A DNA stretch of 40,335 nt from Tistrella bauzanensis. GTDB lineage: Bacteria > Pseudomonadota > Alphaproteobacteria > Tistrellales > Tistrellaceae. The stretch is from the NCBI RefSeq assembly GCF_014636235.1, contig NZ_BMDZ01000054.1, forward strand, positions 1 to 40,335, written 5' to 3'. Positions within the stretch are counted from its first letter, which is position 1; every line of letters begins with the position of its first letter. Positions 15,884 to 25,709 of this stretch are shown in pieces. The notes beneath the pieces are model-generated. The model saw only the letters and a list, made by a program, of their open reading frames with translations. It searched no databases and was not told the origin of the DNA. A program made the position numbers and the translations under genes.

Positions 15884-18787
15884 TTACCCGGCGGCGGCAA
15901 CCCGGGCGGCATCCCGCTTTTCGTGCTCAAGATCCAGATGCCGCGCCAGATACTGGCCGGTGTGGCTGGCCGGATTGCGGATGATCGTCTCCGGCGTGCC
16001 GACACCCACGATCTGGCCGCCGCCGGATCCGCCCTCCGGTCCCAGATCGATGATCCAGTCGGCGGTCTTGATCACATCCAGATTATGCTCGATGACCACC
16101 ACGGTATTGCCCTGATCGACCAGGGTGTGCAGCACCTCCAGCAGCTTGCGGACGTCGTCGAAATGCAGCCCGGTCGTGGGTTCGTCGAGGATGTACAAGG
16201 TCCGGCCGGTTGCCCGCCGCGACAGCTCCTTGGCCAGCTTCACGCGTTGCGCCTCGCCGCCCGACAAAGTGGTGGCGGCCTGACCCAGCCGGATATAGCC
16301 AAGCCCGACCTCGGCGATGGTGCGCAGCTTGTCACGGATCGACGACATGGCGTGGAAGAATTCCACCCCCTCGTCGACCGTCATGTCCAGAACATCGGCG
16401 ATCGACCTGCCCTTGAACTGGACCTCCAGAGTCTCGCGGTTATAACGCTTGCCCTTGCAGGCATCGCACTGGACATAGACGTCGGGCAGGAAATGCATCT
16501 CGATCCGGATCACGCCGTCGCCCTGGCAGGCTTCGCAGCGCCCGCCCTTGACGTTGAACGAGAACCGGCCGGGCTTGTAGCCGCGGGCCTTCGATTCCGG
16601 CAGGCCCGCGAACCAGTCGCGGATGGTGGTGAACAGGCCGACATAGGTGGCGGGGTTCGATCGCGGCGTGCGGCCGATCGGCGACTGATCGATGTTGATG
16701 ATCTTGTCGATATGCTCCAGCCCGTCGATCCGGTCGTGCTGACCGGGATGGGTGCGGGCATTGTTCAGCCGCCGTGCCACCGCCTGATACAGCGTCTCGA
16801 TCACCAGGGTGGATTTGCCACCGCCGGACACGCCGGTGACGCAGGTGAAGGTGCCGAGCGGGAAGGATGCGCTCACATCCTGCAGATTGTTCGACCGGGC
16901 GCCGATCACGCTGATGCTCTCGCCGATGCCCTTGCGCCGTTTTGCCGGCACAGGGATCAACTGCCGTCCGGTCAGGTACTGGCCGGTCAGCGAGGCCGGA
17001 TTGGCCATGATCTCGGCGGGGGTGCCCTCGGCGATGATTGTGCCGCCATGCTCGCCGGCACCGGGGCCCATGTCGATGACATGGTCGGCCGAGCGAATGG
17101 CGTCTTCGTCATGCTCCACCACCAGCACCGAATTGCCCAGATCGCGCAGGTCGCGCAGCGCCGCGAGCAGCCGGTCATTGTCGCGCTGATGCAGGCCGAT
17201 CGACGGCTCGTCCAGCACATAGAGCACGCCGGTCAGCCGCGATCCAATCTGCGAGGCCAGCCGGATGCGCTGGCTTTCGCCGCCCGACAGCGATCCGGAC
17301 CCCCGGGCGAGGGTGAGGTAATCCAGCCCGACTTCGGTCAGGAAGCGCAGGCGTTCGTTGATTTCCTTCAGGATCCGCTGGGCGATTTCCAGGCGCTTGG
17401 GATCGAGCTTGCGCTCAAGGCTGGCGAACCAGTCGCGGGCGGCACCGATCGACAGTGCCGTCACCGCGCTGATGTGGCACATGTCGATCTTGACCGCGAG
17501 GGCCGTGTCCTTCAGGCGGTGGCCGCCGCAGGTCTCGCAGGGGCGGGTGCCCTGGAAACGCGCCAGTTCCTCGCGCACGAAGGCACTGTCGGTTTCGCGC
17601 CAGCGTCGGTCCAGGTTCGGGATCACGCCTTCGAACGGCCGGTCGACGGTATAGTCGCGGGCGCCGTCCTCATAACGGATGCGGATGGCTTCTTCACCGC
17701 TGCCGAACAGAATGACCTGACGAACCCGGTCGGTCAGCTTTTCCCAGGGCTGGTTCAGGGTCACCTTGTAATGGGCGGCAATGCCGGTCAGGGTCTGCTG
17801 ATAGAACTGCGTGGTCGATTTGGCCCAGGGGGCGACCGCGCCTTCCCGCAGGCTGATGGTCGGGTCCGGCACCACCAGATCGGGATCGAAATGCATCTTC
17901 ACGCCCAGCCCGTCACAATCGGGGCAGGCGCCATAGGGGTTGTTGAAGCTGAACAGCCGCGGCTCGATCTCGTCGATCGTGAAGCCCGAAACCGGGCAGG
18001 CGAAGCGCGATGAAAAGGTCGTGCGCTCTCCGGTCTCGGCATTCTCGGCGATCATGATGCCATCGGCCAGTTCCAGCGCGGTCTCGACACTGTCGGCCAG
18101 CCGGTTGCCCAGCCCGTCGCGGACCACGATCCGGTCGACCACCACCTCGATCTCGTGCTTGCGCTTCTTGTCCAGCGCCGGCGCATCCTCGATCTCGTGG
18201 ATCTCGCCGTCGATCTTCACGCGGGTGAAGCCGCGCTTCATCAGCTCGGCCAATTCCTTGCGGTATTCGCCCTTGCGGCCCCGCACGACCGGCGCCAGCA
18301 GCAGCAGCCTGGTGCCGTCGCCCATCTCGATCATCCGGTCGACCATCTGGCTGACGGTCTGGCTTTCGATCGGCAGTCCGGTCGCCGGCGAGTAGGGAAT
18401 ACCGACCCGCGCCCATAACAGGCGCATGTAATCGTAGATCTCGGTGACGGTGCCGACGGTCGATCGGGGATTGCGCGAGGTGGTCTTCTGCTCGATCGAA
18501 ATTGCCGGCGACAATCCGTCGATCCGCTCCACATCCGGCTTCTGCATCAGTTCCAGAAACTGGCGGGCATAGGCCGACAGGCTTTCGACATAGCGGCGCT
18601 GGCCTTCGGCATAGATCGTATCGAAGGCAAGCGACGACTTGCCCGAGCCGCTCAGGCCGGTGATCACCACCAGCTTGTCGCGCGGGATATCGACATCGAC
18701 ATCCTTCAGATTGTGTTCCCGCGCGCCGCGGACGCTGATCAGCTTGGTCGTGTCACGCGTGGTGTCGCGGAGAGGAGTATCACGCAC
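15884..18787 (-). CDS. uvrA: Excinuclease ABC subunit A
   Basis: Encodes 967 residues. UvrA is the damage-recognition ATPase of nucleotide excision repair and works with UvrB. Two ABC modules are visible: Walker [10 protein letters not shown] near the N-terminus and GVSGGGKST in the second half, with signature motifs [12 protein letters not shown] and [12 protein letters not shown]. Zinc-finger cysteines are present (ACPDCDGLG region, and [10 protein letters not shown] with [11 protein letters not shown]). I chose the GTG at 18787: AGAAGGG lies 8 bases upstream, and the resulting start leads quickly into [17 protein letters not shown] 35-residue ATG extension to 18892 looks non-homologous and would run through the LexA-like site. 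Confidence 0.95.
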   Translation of the reverse strand: MRDTPLRDTTRDTTKLISVRGAREHNLKDVDVDIPRDKLVVITGLSGSGKSSLAFDTIYAEGQRRYVESLSAYARQFLELMQKPDVERIDGLSPAISIEQKTTSRNPRSTVGTVTEIYDYMRLLWARVGIPYSPATGLPIESQTVSQMVDRMIEMGDGTRLLLLAPVVRGRKGEYRKELAELMKRGFTRVKIDGEIHEIEDAPALDKKRKHEIEVVVDRIVVRDGLGNRLADSVETALELADGIMIAENAETGERTTFSSRFACPVSGFTIDEIEPRLFSFNNPYGACPDCDGLGVKMHFDPDLVVPDPTISLREGAVAPWAKSTTQFYQQTLTGIAAHYKVTLNQPWEKLTDRVRQVILFGSGEEAIRIRYEDGARDYTVDRPFEGVIPNLDRRWRETDSAFVREELARFQGTRPCETCGGHRLKDTALAVKIDMCHISAVTALSIGAARDWFASLERKLDPKRLEIAQRILKEINERLRFLTEVGLDYLTLARGSGSLSGGESQRIRLASQIGSRLTGVLYVLDEPSIGLHQRDNDRLLAALRDLRDLGNSVLVVEHDEDAIRSADHVIDMGPGAGEHGGTIIAEGTPAEIMANPASLTGQYLTGRQLIPVPAKRRKGIGESISVIGARSNNLQDVSASFPLGTFTCVTGVSGGGKSTLVIETLYQAVARRLNNARTHPGQHDRIDGLEHIDKIINIDQSPIGRTPRSNPATYVGLFTTIRDWFAGLPESKARGYKPGRFSFNVKGGRCEACQGDGVIRIEMHFLPDVYVQCDACKGKRYNRETLEVQFKGRSIADVLDMTVDEGVEFFHAMSSIRDKLRTIAEVGLGYIRLGQAATTLSGGEAQRVKLAKELSRRATGRTLYILDEPTTGLHFDDVRKLLEVLHTLVDQGNTVVVIEHNLDVIKTADWIIDLGPEGGSGGGQIVGVGTPETIIRNPASHTGQYLARHLDLEHEKRDAARVAAAG

Positions 18788-18810
18788 CGGGCAAACCCTT
18801 CTTGTCCATG

Positions 18811-18836
18811 GGACAGCACACGAACAAATAGTGCAC
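18811..18836 (-). promoter_or_regulatory. LexA-like (SOS) site upstream of uvrA
   Basis: On the minus strand the order is GTGC-N7-GTTC-N7-GTCC, three GTTC-like half-sites at an exact 11-base period. Alphaproteobacterial LexA binds GTTC-N7-GTTC. One half-site is perfect and the other two each have one mismatch. It lies 24-49 bases before the uvrA GTG start, where a promoter operator is expected. Confidence 0.45.
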
Positions 18837-18860
18837 AAAGGCCCGGTCGTCACGTGGCAA

Positions 18861-18911
18861 ATCCGCGAGCACCTGCCATGCGACACGCGCATGGCAGGTG
18901 CGGTGGCGGAT
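18861..18911 (-). terminator. Hairpin terminator after the chemoreceptor gene
   Basis: GCACCTGCCATGCG (18869-18882) pairs perfectly with CGCATGGCAGGTGC (18888-18901). Outer arms ATCCGC (18861-18866) and GCGGAT (18906-18911) extend the stem. On the minus strand it follows the chemoreceptor stop by 17 bases and is followed by a short T-run (TTTG). It insulates the gene from the uvrA promoter region. Confidence 0.7.
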
Positions 18912-18927
18912 CAGTCGGCAGGCTCGG

Positions 18928-20580
18928 TCAGGCGGCGCGCAGATGGCCCAGGAAGTTGTTGACCCGGTCATTCAACCGCCGGCCCTCATCGACCAGTGTG
19001 GTGGAGGCGTCCAGCACCTGATGCGCCATGCTGCCGGTATCCGTGGCCTCACGCGATACAGCACCGATGGCCTGGCTTACCGCATCGGCACCGGTCACTG
19101 CGCGGCTGATAGAGTCCACGATCTCGGCGGTGGCGGAGCGCTGGCGGTCGACGGCGCCGGCGATGTCGCCCACGATCGCGCTGATCCGCCCGATGGTGTC
19201 GCCGACACCGCTGATCGCCCCCGCGGCATTACCGGCCACAGTGCGGATTTCGCTGATCTGGGCCTCGATCTGCGCCGTCGCCTGTGCCGTCTGGTTGGCC
19301 AGGGATTTCACCTCGGACGCCACCACCGCGAAGCCCTTGCCGGCGGCACCGGCGCGCGCGGCCTCGATGGTGGCGTTCAGCGCCAGCAGGTTGGTCTGTT
19401 CGGCGATAGCGCTGATCAGCTGCACGACTTCGCCGATCCGGGCCGCGGCATCGACCAGCCCGATCACGGTCTGGTTCGACCGGGCGGCCTCGGTCACGGC
19501 ATCGCCGGTGATCGACAGGCCTTCGGCAACCCGGTTCTGGATTTCGGCGATCGCCGATGACAATTGTCCGGTCGATGTGGCGACGGTCTGGACATTCGCG
19601 GCCGTGGCGCTGGCCGAGGCCACGACATCGGAACTGGTATCGCGGGCCCGTTCAGCACTGGCGCTGAGGGCGCCGGCCGTGGACCGCATCTGGGCCGAGG
19701 ATGCCGTCACGGTCTGGACGACATCACCCATCGCGGTCTGGAAATCCTGTGCGAGCCGGTCGAGCGCCGCCTGTTTCTCGGCCTCGACGGCGGCGCGATC
19801 CTGATCGCGCGCGGCTCTCAGCCGTTCGGTCTCGACCATGCCGTCGCGGAACACGACCAGCGCATGGGCGATGGCACCGATCTCGTCGCGCCGGTCCATG
19901 CCGGCTATGGTCGTGTCGAGGCGGCCGTCGGCCAGACCGCGCATGGCATCGACAGCCGCGGTCAGCGGCCGGGACAGCAGCACCCGCAGCCCAAGGATCA
20001 GGCCGGCAACCAGCACCAGCACGGCCACGACCGCGGTCAGTGCCGAGCCGAGAATCGCTTCGGTGGATTCCGCCTTCACCGTGTCCAGCGACCAGGCCGC
20101 GGCAATGCTGCCGACCATGCGCCGGTCGCGGCCGGCCAGCACCGGCCGGACCAGCAGCACGTGGCCGGCAGTGACCTCGTCATGATACCGGCCGGCATTC
20201 AGCGCCTCGGCGGCACGCCCGTGCAGGGCGGCGAGATCGACCCCGGCCAGCCGCGAATCGGTCAGCGATGCGATCTGTCCGCCATCGGCGTCGAAGGCGG
20301 CAAGGCTGGCGAGCCGGTTGTCGGGCCGTTCCAGCAGGGGCTGTACGATCGCCTCGATGCCGGCGGCCTTTCTGTATTGCACGCCGCCGCTCACCTGATC
20401 GGCCAGCAGATCGGTAATCGTCCGGTCCGAGCGCAGATAGGCGGCTTCCAGCGAATCTGCGCGGCCGACGGCGTCGCGCAGACCGGTGATCGTCAGAACC
20501 ACGGCGACGAGAGCGGCCAGAACCAGGGTCAATGTCACGTGCAGGCGTCTGGTCCGCCTGAAAACCGTCGTCGAGCGCAT
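18928..20580 (-). CDS. Methyl-accepting chemotaxis protein
   Basis: Encodes 550 residues. A basic N-terminus is followed by TM1 (about 14-36), a periplasmic domain of roughly 150 residues, TM2 (about 185-207: [20 protein letters not shown]), a HAMP domain ([19 protein letters not shown]), and a long cytoplasmic coiled coil. The signalling hairpin tip, [18 protein letters not shown] then [15 protein letters not shown], is intact, so it should couple to CheW/CheA. The ATG at 20580 follows GGGAGGA at 9 bases; a longer ORF frame exists upstream but lacks homologous features. It is downstream of a secreted sensor-domain gene on the same strand, which may feed it a ligand signal. Confidence 0.93.
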   Translation of the reverse strand: MRSTTVFRRTRRLHVTLTLVLAALVAVVLTITGLRDAVGRADSLEAAYLRSDRTITDLLADQVSGGVQYRKAAGIEAIVQPLLERPDNRLASLAAFDADGGQIASLTDSRLAGVDLAALHGRAAEALNAGRYHDEVTAGHVLLVRPVLAGRDRRMVGSIAAAWSLDTVKAESTEAILGSALTAVVAVLVLVAGLILGLRVLLSRPLTAAVDAMRGLADGRLDTTIAGMDRRDEIGAIAHALVVFRDGMVETERLRAARDQDRAAVEAEKQAALDRLAQDFQTAMGDVVQTVTASSAQMRSTAGALSASAERARDTSSDVVASASATAANVQTVATSTGQLSSAIAEIQNRVAEGLSITGDAVTEAARSNQTVIGLVDAAARIGEVVQLISAIAEQTNLLALNATIEAARAGAAGKGFAVVASEVKSLANQTAQATAQIEAQISEIRTVAGNAAGAISGVGDTIGRISAIVGDIAGAVDRQRSATAEIVDSISRAVTGADAVSQAIGAVSREATDTGSMAHQVLDASTTLVDEGRRLNDRVNNFLGHLRAA

Positions 20581-20654
20581 AGGGGTATCGTCCTCCCGGC
20601 GATGGCCGTGGCCGGCGGTGATGAATGCGTTACGCTTTGATAGGGCCGGCGTCG

Positions 20655-21290
20655 TCAGAGCGCGTCGAGCGCCTCGACATCGATGCCGAAGGTCACGGCA
20701 CCGATCGGTTTGGCGGTCGCCGGATCGACCACCGGCAGGCTGACCTGCACGGTGTAGCTCTGGGTGCTCTCGTCGAAATCGACCTCCGACAGGTGGCGGG
20801 CATCGGCCCCCTTCAGAAAGGTCTCCTGCCATTTGGCCTCGTCACCCTGCCAGTAATCGGAGGTGACATCGCTCATCGCCACATTCAGGCCGCGATCATC
20901 CATCGCGAAGATCTCGGCGATCAGCCCCTCGCTCGCCGTCTTGGCATCGCGCAGCAACGCCGAAGCCGGGGCGGCTTGCACCTTTGAAATGGTCGGCGTG
21001 GCGGCGGTGCCGACCTCGGCGCGCCATGCCGTATCCAGCGCCTTGATATCGGCATCGCTCAAAGCGGCGCTGGTCTGGTTCTGGGCCTGGATGGCGGCGA
21101 TCAACGCCGGATCGGTCAGCACCGGCCGCAGGATCCGGGCGTCGATCGCATCGATTTTCGCGGTGATCGCGGGATCAGGGCCGGCGGCACGGGCCGGATT
21201 GGCTGTCATCAGGGCGATGGCGGCGGCAAGCCCCAGGCCCAGGGCGATGATCGGGCCGGCAGGCGCAGAGGCGGTCGTGGTGTCGGCCAT
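20655..21290 (-). CDS. Secreted PDC/Cache-type sensor domain protein
   Basis: Encodes 211 residues. A signal peptide (about 1-35, hydrophobic core [17 protein letters not shown], ending PARA) precedes a soluble domain. The block [20 protein letters not shown], then [16 protein letters not shown] and [10 protein letters not shown] with [13 protein letters not shown], follows the PDC/Cache extracellular ligand-binding pattern normally found in chemoreceptors and sensor kinases. There is no membrane anchor apart from the signal segment and no output domain. The ATG at 21290 follows GAAGGA at 9 bases. The chemoreceptor at 18928-20580 begins 74 bases downstream, so the pair is probably one operon. 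A role as a periplasmic ligand-binding partner is inference. Confidence 0.75.
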   Translation of the reverse strand: MADTTTASAPAGPIIALGLGLAAAIALMTANPARAAGPDPAITAKIDAIDARILRPVLTDPALIAAIQAQNQTSAALSDADIKALDTAWRAEVGTAATPTISKVQAAPASALLRDAKTASEGLIAEIFAMDDRGLNVAMSDVTSDYWQGDEAKWQETFLKGADARHLSEVDFDESTQSYTVQVSLPVVDPATAKPIGAVTFGIDVEALDAL

Positions 21291-21377
21291 GGCGGAGCGT
21301 CCTTCGTCGATGAACAGGAGCCGTGCGGATGCCGGCGAAAAGTCGCCGCGGCTGTACACGCATCTGGTATCTCGACT

Positions 21378-21406
21378 GTATCGCCAATTCCTTATCAAAT
21401 GTTTTA
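21378..21406 (-). promoter_or_regulatory. Possible flagellar sigma-28-like promoter
   Basis: On the minus strand TAAA (21403-21406) precedes GGCGATAC (21378-21385), resembling the TAAA...GCCGATAA consensus of flagellar and chemotaxis promoters. The spacer is 17 rather than 15 bases, so the match is imperfect. It lies about 90 bases before the sensor-chemoreceptor pair. Confidence 0.25.
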
Positions 21407-21437
21407 AGTGGTGACCGAAAATTAGGAGAGAACGACG

Positions 21438-21474
21438 AAACGCGCCACCGATCCTCTTGATCAGCGGCGCATTT
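21438..21474 (-). terminator. Terminator after the M20 peptidase gene
   Basis: AAACGCGCC (21438-21446) pairs with GGCGCATTT (21466-21474) except at one C/A position, and an inner GATC pair (21450-21453 with 21459-21462) continues the stem. On the minus strand it lies about 50 bases after the M20 stop codon and is followed by TTTCG. Confidence 0.6.
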
Positions 21475-21524
21475 CGATTGTGTTTATGGTGTCTCACATA
21501 AGCGGGTGCCGCCATATTGTGCCG

Positions 21525-22859
21525 TTACGGCGTGATCGGCTCCAATCCGCACCATTCGGCGATGAACAGCGCAATCGTGCCGGTCACCCGCTCAATCGAG
21601 GCGAGAGACACCCGCTCGTCGAAGCCGTGGATGTTGTCGGAGAACGGACCATAGACCAGGCAGGGGCAATCGCCATAGAGCACGAACACCCGGCCGTCGA
21701 GATAGCTCGGGGTCACGAAGCTCTCAAGGCTGCGGCCGAAGCTGCGGGCATGGGCGCGGTTGAGGGTCTTTTCGGCGGCGCTGCCTTCTTCCAGCACGTA
21801 ACCTTCGGCGAAGAAGCCGTTATAGTCGACCTCGGGCGGGTTGTTGGCCAGGAAGGCGTCGCTGGCGGCGGCATCCTTCAGGCAGGCCTCGATCTCGGCG
21901 GCGGCATCACGCGGATTGACGCCGGGATAGAGCGCGATCCGACAATCGAAGGTGCACCAGGCCGGCACTGACGATGCCCAGTCGCCGCCCTCGATGCGCC
22001 CGAAATTCAGATTGATCGGGTGGTCCAGATCCTCGAAATAGCGATAGGCACCCTTGCGCGTGTTCCAGTCGGCCTCCAGCCGGCGCAGCGCCTGCATCAG
22101 CCGGAAGGCGGCCTCGATCGCATTGGCGCCAGACCCCGCTTCGCGGACATGGACGGGGATGCCGCGCACCTTCACCTTGAACCAGATCACGCCGACATTG
22201 GCGCGCACCAGCTTCTCATCCTCGGGCTCGGGGATGATGGCCGCATCAGCGCGATAGCCGCGCACCAGGCAGGCCAAGGCACCATTGCCGGTGCATTCCT
22301 CTTCCGTCACCGACTGGACATAGACCGTGGCGGCGGGCTGATAGCCCAGCCGGCGCAGGGCATCCAGCGCGAAGACATTGGCGGCGATGCCGGCCTTCAT
22401 ATCGCCTGATCCGCGGCCATACAGCCAGTCGCCCTCGACCACCGGCTCGTAAGGCGGGTTGGTCCACATCTCGTGCGGGCCTTCCGGCACGACGTCGATA
22501 TGACCGTTCAGGATCAGCGAGCGGCCGGTTTCGTTGCGCGGCCGATGGGTGCCGACGACATTCAGGGCGTTCTGATAATCGACCGCGACCGGTGAGAAGC
22601 CGGGATGATGGCTGATCTCGTTCACGTCGATCGCCCAACGGTCGACGGCAAGCCCGCGATCCCTCAATGCGCGAGCCACGAAATCCTGCGCGGTATGCTC
22701 GCGTCCGCGCACCGACGGCATGCGGATCAGATCCTGCGTGAAGGCAACCTGATCGCTGAAGCCCTCTTTCACCGCCGTCAGGATCGCGTCGGTCAGGGCC
22801 GGATCGAGTTTCGACGTCGCTTCGGGCGCCGCGCTGCCGGCCTGGATGGTATCGGTCAT
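21525..22859 (-). CDS. M20-family metallopeptidase (ArgE/DapE type)
   Basis: Encodes 444 residues. It is a zinc-dependent amidohydrolase of the acetylornithine deacetylase / succinyl-diaminopimelate desuccinylase superfamily. Metal and catalytic motifs are all present: LILNGHIDVVPEGP, GRGSGDMKAGIAAN, VTEEECTGNGALA, IIPEPEDEKL, and a C-terminal DNIHGFDERV. A lid (dimerisation) domain lies in between. Residues around the active site do not let me choose a substrate, so I give no symbol. It is divergent from a LysR-type gene with a 115-base shared spacer, which suggests direct regulation by that protein. Confidence 0.88.
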   Translation of the reverse strand: MTDTIQAGSAAPEATSKLDPALTDAILTAVKEGFSDQVAFTQDLIRMPSVRGREHTAQDFVARALRDRGLAVDRWAIDVNEISHHPGFSPVAVDYQNALNVVGTHRPRNETGRSLILNGHIDVVPEGPHEMWTNPPYEPVVEGDWLYGRGSGDMKAGIAANVFALDALRRLGYQPAATVYVQSVTEEECTGNGALACLVRGYRADAAIIPEPEDEKLVRANVGVIWFKVKVRGIPVHVREAGSGANAIEAAFRLMQALRRLEADWNTRKGAYRYFEDLDHPINLNFGRIEGGDWASSVPAWCTFDCRIALYPGVNPRDAAAEIEACLKDAAASDAFLANNPPEVDYNGFFAEGYVLEEGSAAEKTLNRAHARSFGRSLESFVTPSYLDGRVFVLYGDCPCLVYGPFSDNIHGFDERVSLASIERVTGTIALFIAEWCGLEPITP

Positions 22860-22974
22860 CGGCTTGATGTCTCCCTGTTGTCTGCCGCCGCCCGGACAGC
22901 CTAGAAGCTGGCATTGCTTGGATAAATATCGGTGTGATAAAGCTTGGTTTGATCATTCTGAAAGGAATTGCCGG

Positions 22975-23898
22975 ATGTCCGTGCCGGCCCTGGCGACGGT
23001 CGATCTGAAGCTGCTCAGTGTGTTTCTGGCGGTCGTGCGCAGTGGCGGCTTTGCGCCGGCCCAGGCGGTGCTGAATGTCAGCGCGTCGACGATCAGCATC
23101 CAGATCGCGACCCTGGAGAAACGCCTGGGGGTCACCCTGTGTCGGCGCGGGCGGGGCGGTTTCGCGCTGACCGAGGAGGGGCGCCGGGTGCACGAGGCGG
23201 CCCAGGCGCTGTTCGGGCATCTTGAGGATTTCCGCACCCATCTTGGCAATCTGGGTCTGGGCGGTGCGCTGGTCGGGCGGCTGACGGTCGCGGTGATGGA
23301 GAATCTGATCACCCATCCGGATTTCAGCCTCAGCCGGCTGATCGCGCGCTTCAAGGCGCTGGCGCCGGATGTGCGGCTGACCGTCGACACCGCCGCACCC
23401 GCGCGGCTGGAGGAAATGGTGATCGGCGGTGCCAGCCATCTGGCGATCGGCTATTTCCCGCGCCGCCTGGCTCAGTTCCATTATGCGCGGGTCTGTGACG
23501 TCGAGATGGAACTCTGCGTGGGCGAGGGGCATCCGCTGTTCGATGCCCCGGCGGTGACCCCGCAGATGGTGCGGGCGGCAGAACACGCCCATCGCGGCTA
23601 TGTCTCGGTGGAGCAGACGCCCGATGCCCATCGCGGCTTTGTGTTCACCGCCGATGCCCACAGCGTCGAGGCGCTGGCCATCCTTGTTCTGTCAGGTCGT
23701 TATCTGGCTTTCCTGCCCACCCACTTCACCCGCAGACCAAGCTATGCCGCCCGGATCCGGCCACTTCTGCCGCAGCTTTACAGCTATCGATCCGACATGC
23801 AGTTGATCTGGAGCCGCGCCGCGCCGGTCACCGCACCCGCGGCTCGATTTCGCGACCTTGTGCTTGAGGATGCGGCGCGAATCGCCGGTGGCGTGTGA
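22975..23898 (+). CDS. LysR-family transcriptional regulator
   Basis: Encodes 307 residues. The N-terminal helix-turn-helix (about 8-67: DLKLLSVFLAVVRSGGFAPA, then SASTISIQIATLEKRLGVTL) is followed by the periplasmic-binding-like effector domain (from about 95, GRLTVAVMENLI). The ATG at 22975 follows AAAGGA at a good distance; a longer frame to 22846 crosses the divergent promoter region. LysR proteins typically control a divergently transcribed neighbour, here the M20 peptidase, so the effector may be an N-acyl amino acid or similar peptide-like molecule. This last point is inference. It converges on cysW. Confidence 0.92.
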   Translation: MSVPALATVDLKLLSVFLAVVRSGGFAPAQAVLNVSASTISIQIATLEKRLGVTLCRRGRGGFALTEEGRRVHEAAQALFGHLEDFRTHLGNLGLGGALVGRLTVAVMENLITHPDFSLSRLIARFKALAPDVRLTVDTAAPARLEEMVIGGASHLAIGYFPRRLAQFHYARVCDVEMELCVGEGHPLFDAPAVTPQMVRAAEHAHRGYVSVEQTPDAHRGFVFTADAHSVEALAILVLSGRYLAFLPTHFTRRPSYAARIRPLLPQLYSYRSDMQLIWSRAAPVTAPAARFRDLVLEDAARIAGGV

Positions 23899-23932
23899 GT
23901 GTTTTCAGGTCGCGCAGGGGCAGGTGGCCGGG

Positions 23933-24835
23933 TCAGTGCCCGCCACCCCGGCGGCGGATCGCGCCCTCGGCGCGGCGTTCCACGATCACCTTGGCGAAGA
24001 TGGTCACCAGGGCGAGCACGGTCAGGGTCGATGCGGCGGCGAAGGCGCCGATCGCGTTATAGTCGTTGTAGAGCAGTTCCACCTGCAGGGGCAGGGTGTT
24101 GGTCTGGCCGCGGATATTGCCCGACACCACCGACACCGCGCCGAATTCACCCATCACCCGCGCATTGCACAGAATGGCGCCATAGAGCAGCGCCCATTTG
24201 ATGTTGGGCAGGGTCACGCGCAGAAAGGTCTTGATGCCCGACGCGCCAAGGGTGATCGCGGCCTCTTCCTCGTCGGTGCCCTGGGCCTGCATCAGCGGCA
24301 CCAGTTCGCGGGCGACGAACGGGCTGGTCACGAACAGGCTGACCAGAAAGATCGCGGGGATCGTGAACATCACCTGCACGCCGGCTTCCTCCAGCGCAGG
24401 CCCCAGCAGGCCCTGCGCGCCATAGACGAACAGATAGGCGACGCCGGCCACGACCGGCGAGATCGAGAACGGCAGCTCGATCACCGTCATCAGCAGCTTG
24501 CGGCCGGGGAAGGTGAATTTGGCGATCGCCCAGGCGGCGGCGATCCCGAAGCCGATATTGATCGGCACCACCACGATGGCGGTCAGGATGGTCAGCCAGA
24601 TGGCGTGCAGGGTGTCGGGGGCGATGATGTTGCTGGCCCAGCCGCCGATGCCGGCGGCGAAGGCCTGGGCGAAAATCACCGCCAGCGGCAGCACCAGGAC
24701 CATCGCCGACAGCAGCAGGGCCAGGGCGATCAGCAGGCGTCGCAGCCAGCCGGTGCCGGCGACGCCCTGCCAGGCCTGGGGGACTGTACCGGGGGCGGCT
24801 GTGGTCGCGGTTGCGATCCGGTCGGTCTGGGTCAT
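23933..24835 (-). CDS. cysW: Sulfate ABC transporter permease CysW
   Basis: Encodes 300 residues with about six membrane spans. It is one of the two inner-membrane channel subunits for sulfate/thiosulfate import. The permease coupling motif EEEAAITLGASGIKTFLRVTLP, read in parts as EEEAAITLGASG and FLRVTLPNIKWALLYG, is present, as are GEFGAVSVVSGNIRGQTNTL and LPLQVELLYNDYN, typical of CysW. The ATG follows GGGAG at 7 bases. It is the last gene of sbp-cysT-cysW; no ATP-binding subunit follows, since the next gene is the convergent LysR regulator. Confidence 0.93.
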   Translation of the reverse strand: MTQTDRIATATTAAPGTVPQAWQGVAGTGWLRRLLIALALLLSAMVLVLPLAVIFAQAFAAGIGGWASNIIAPDTLHAIWLTILTAIVVVPINIGFGIAAAWAIAKFTFPGRKLLMTVIELPFSISPVVAGVAYLFVYGAQGLLGPALEEAGVQVMFTIPAIFLVSLFVTSPFVARELVPLMQAQGTDEEEAAITLGASGIKTFLRVTLPNIKWALLYGAILCNARVMGEFGAVSVVSGNIRGQTNTLPLQVELLYNDYNAIGAFAAASTLTVLALVTIFAKVIVERRAEGAIRRRGGGH

Positions 24836-24850
24836 CTGATCGCTCCCGCT

Positions 24851-25690
24851 CTATCCGCGCCCATTGTGGCGCGAGGCCCAGAACTGCAGGACATTGATCA
24901 TCAGCAGCATCACGAAGGCGCCCGCCAGAATGACGGTCGCGATCGCGGCAGCGGCCGGATAGTCGTATTCTTCCAGGCGGATATAGGTCAGAAGTGAGGT
25001 GATTTCGGTCTGGAACGGCCGGTTGCCGGCAATGAAGATCACGCCGCCGAATTCGCCCAGGCTGCGGGCGAAGGCCAGCGCGGCTCCGGCCAGAAAGGCC
25101 GGCAGGATCGCCGGCAGGATCACCCGGCCGAAGATCGCCCGGTCACGCGCGCCCAGCGAATGGGCGGCTTCCTCGGCCTCTCGTGACAGGTCTTCCAGCA
25201 CCGGTTGCACGGTCCGCACCACGAAGGGGATGCTGGTGAAGGCCATGGCGACCGCGATGCCCAGCGGCGTATAGGCGACCTTCAGCCCCAGATCGGCGAG
25301 CGGCGCGCCCAGCCAGCCGGTGGGCGCCAGCAGATTGGCCAGCGCGATGCCGGCCACGGCTGTCGGCAGGGCGAAGGGCAGGTCGACCAGGGCATCCAGC
25401 AGCCGGCGGCCGGGAAAGCGATAGCGCACCAGCACCCAGGCCAGCAGCAGCCCGAACAGGGCGTTGAACAGCGTGGCGCCGCCGGCGGCGGTCAGCGTCA
25501 CCTGATAGGTGGCCACCGCCCGGCGCGAACTCACCACCGCCCAGAACTCGGCTGGGCCGAGGCTGGCCGCCTTCATCACCAGCGCCAGGATCGGCAGCGC
25601 CACGATGATCGCGGTGTAGAACAGCGTGATGCCGAGTGTCAGGCCGAAGCCCGGCAGGACGCCGCGGGATGAACGCAAGGCAGTGGCCAT
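24851..25690 (-). CDS. cysT: Sulfate ABC transporter permease CysT (CysU)
   Basis: Encodes 279 residues with about six hydrophobic spans, the second channel subunit of the sulfate importer. Motifs include DLPFALPTAVAGIALANLLA, REAEEAAHSLGARDRAIF (the EAA coupling loop that contacts the ATPase) and ARSLGEFGGVIFIAGNRPFQ then TEITSLLTYIRLEEYDYPAA. It starts 19 bases after sbp and ends 15 bases before cysW, so the three genes form one transcription unit. The ribosome site before the ATG is weak, which fits coupling to sbp translation. Confidence 0.93.
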   Translation of the reverse strand: MATALRSSRGVLPGFGLTLGITLFYTAIIVALPILALVMKAASLGPAEFWAVVSSRRAVATYQVTLTAAGGATLFNALFGLLLAWVLVRYRFPGRRLLDALVDLPFALPTAVAGIALANLLAPTGWLGAPLADLGLKVAYTPLGIAVAMAFTSIPFVVRTVQPVLEDLSREAEEAAHSLGARDRAIFGRVILPAILPAFLAGAALAFARSLGEFGGVIFIAGNRPFQTEITSLLTYIRLEEYDYPAAAAIATVILAGAFVMLLMINVLQFWASRHNGRG

Positions 25691-25709
25691 GATCAGCTAT
25701 CGGTCCGGA

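Noticed and set aside
18780-18809. Nine-codon upstream ORF overlapping the uvrA start on the minus strand
   Set aside because: Its ATG overlaps the uvrA leader out of frame, with no separate ribosome site. The AGAAGGG inside it serves the uvrA GTG instead.
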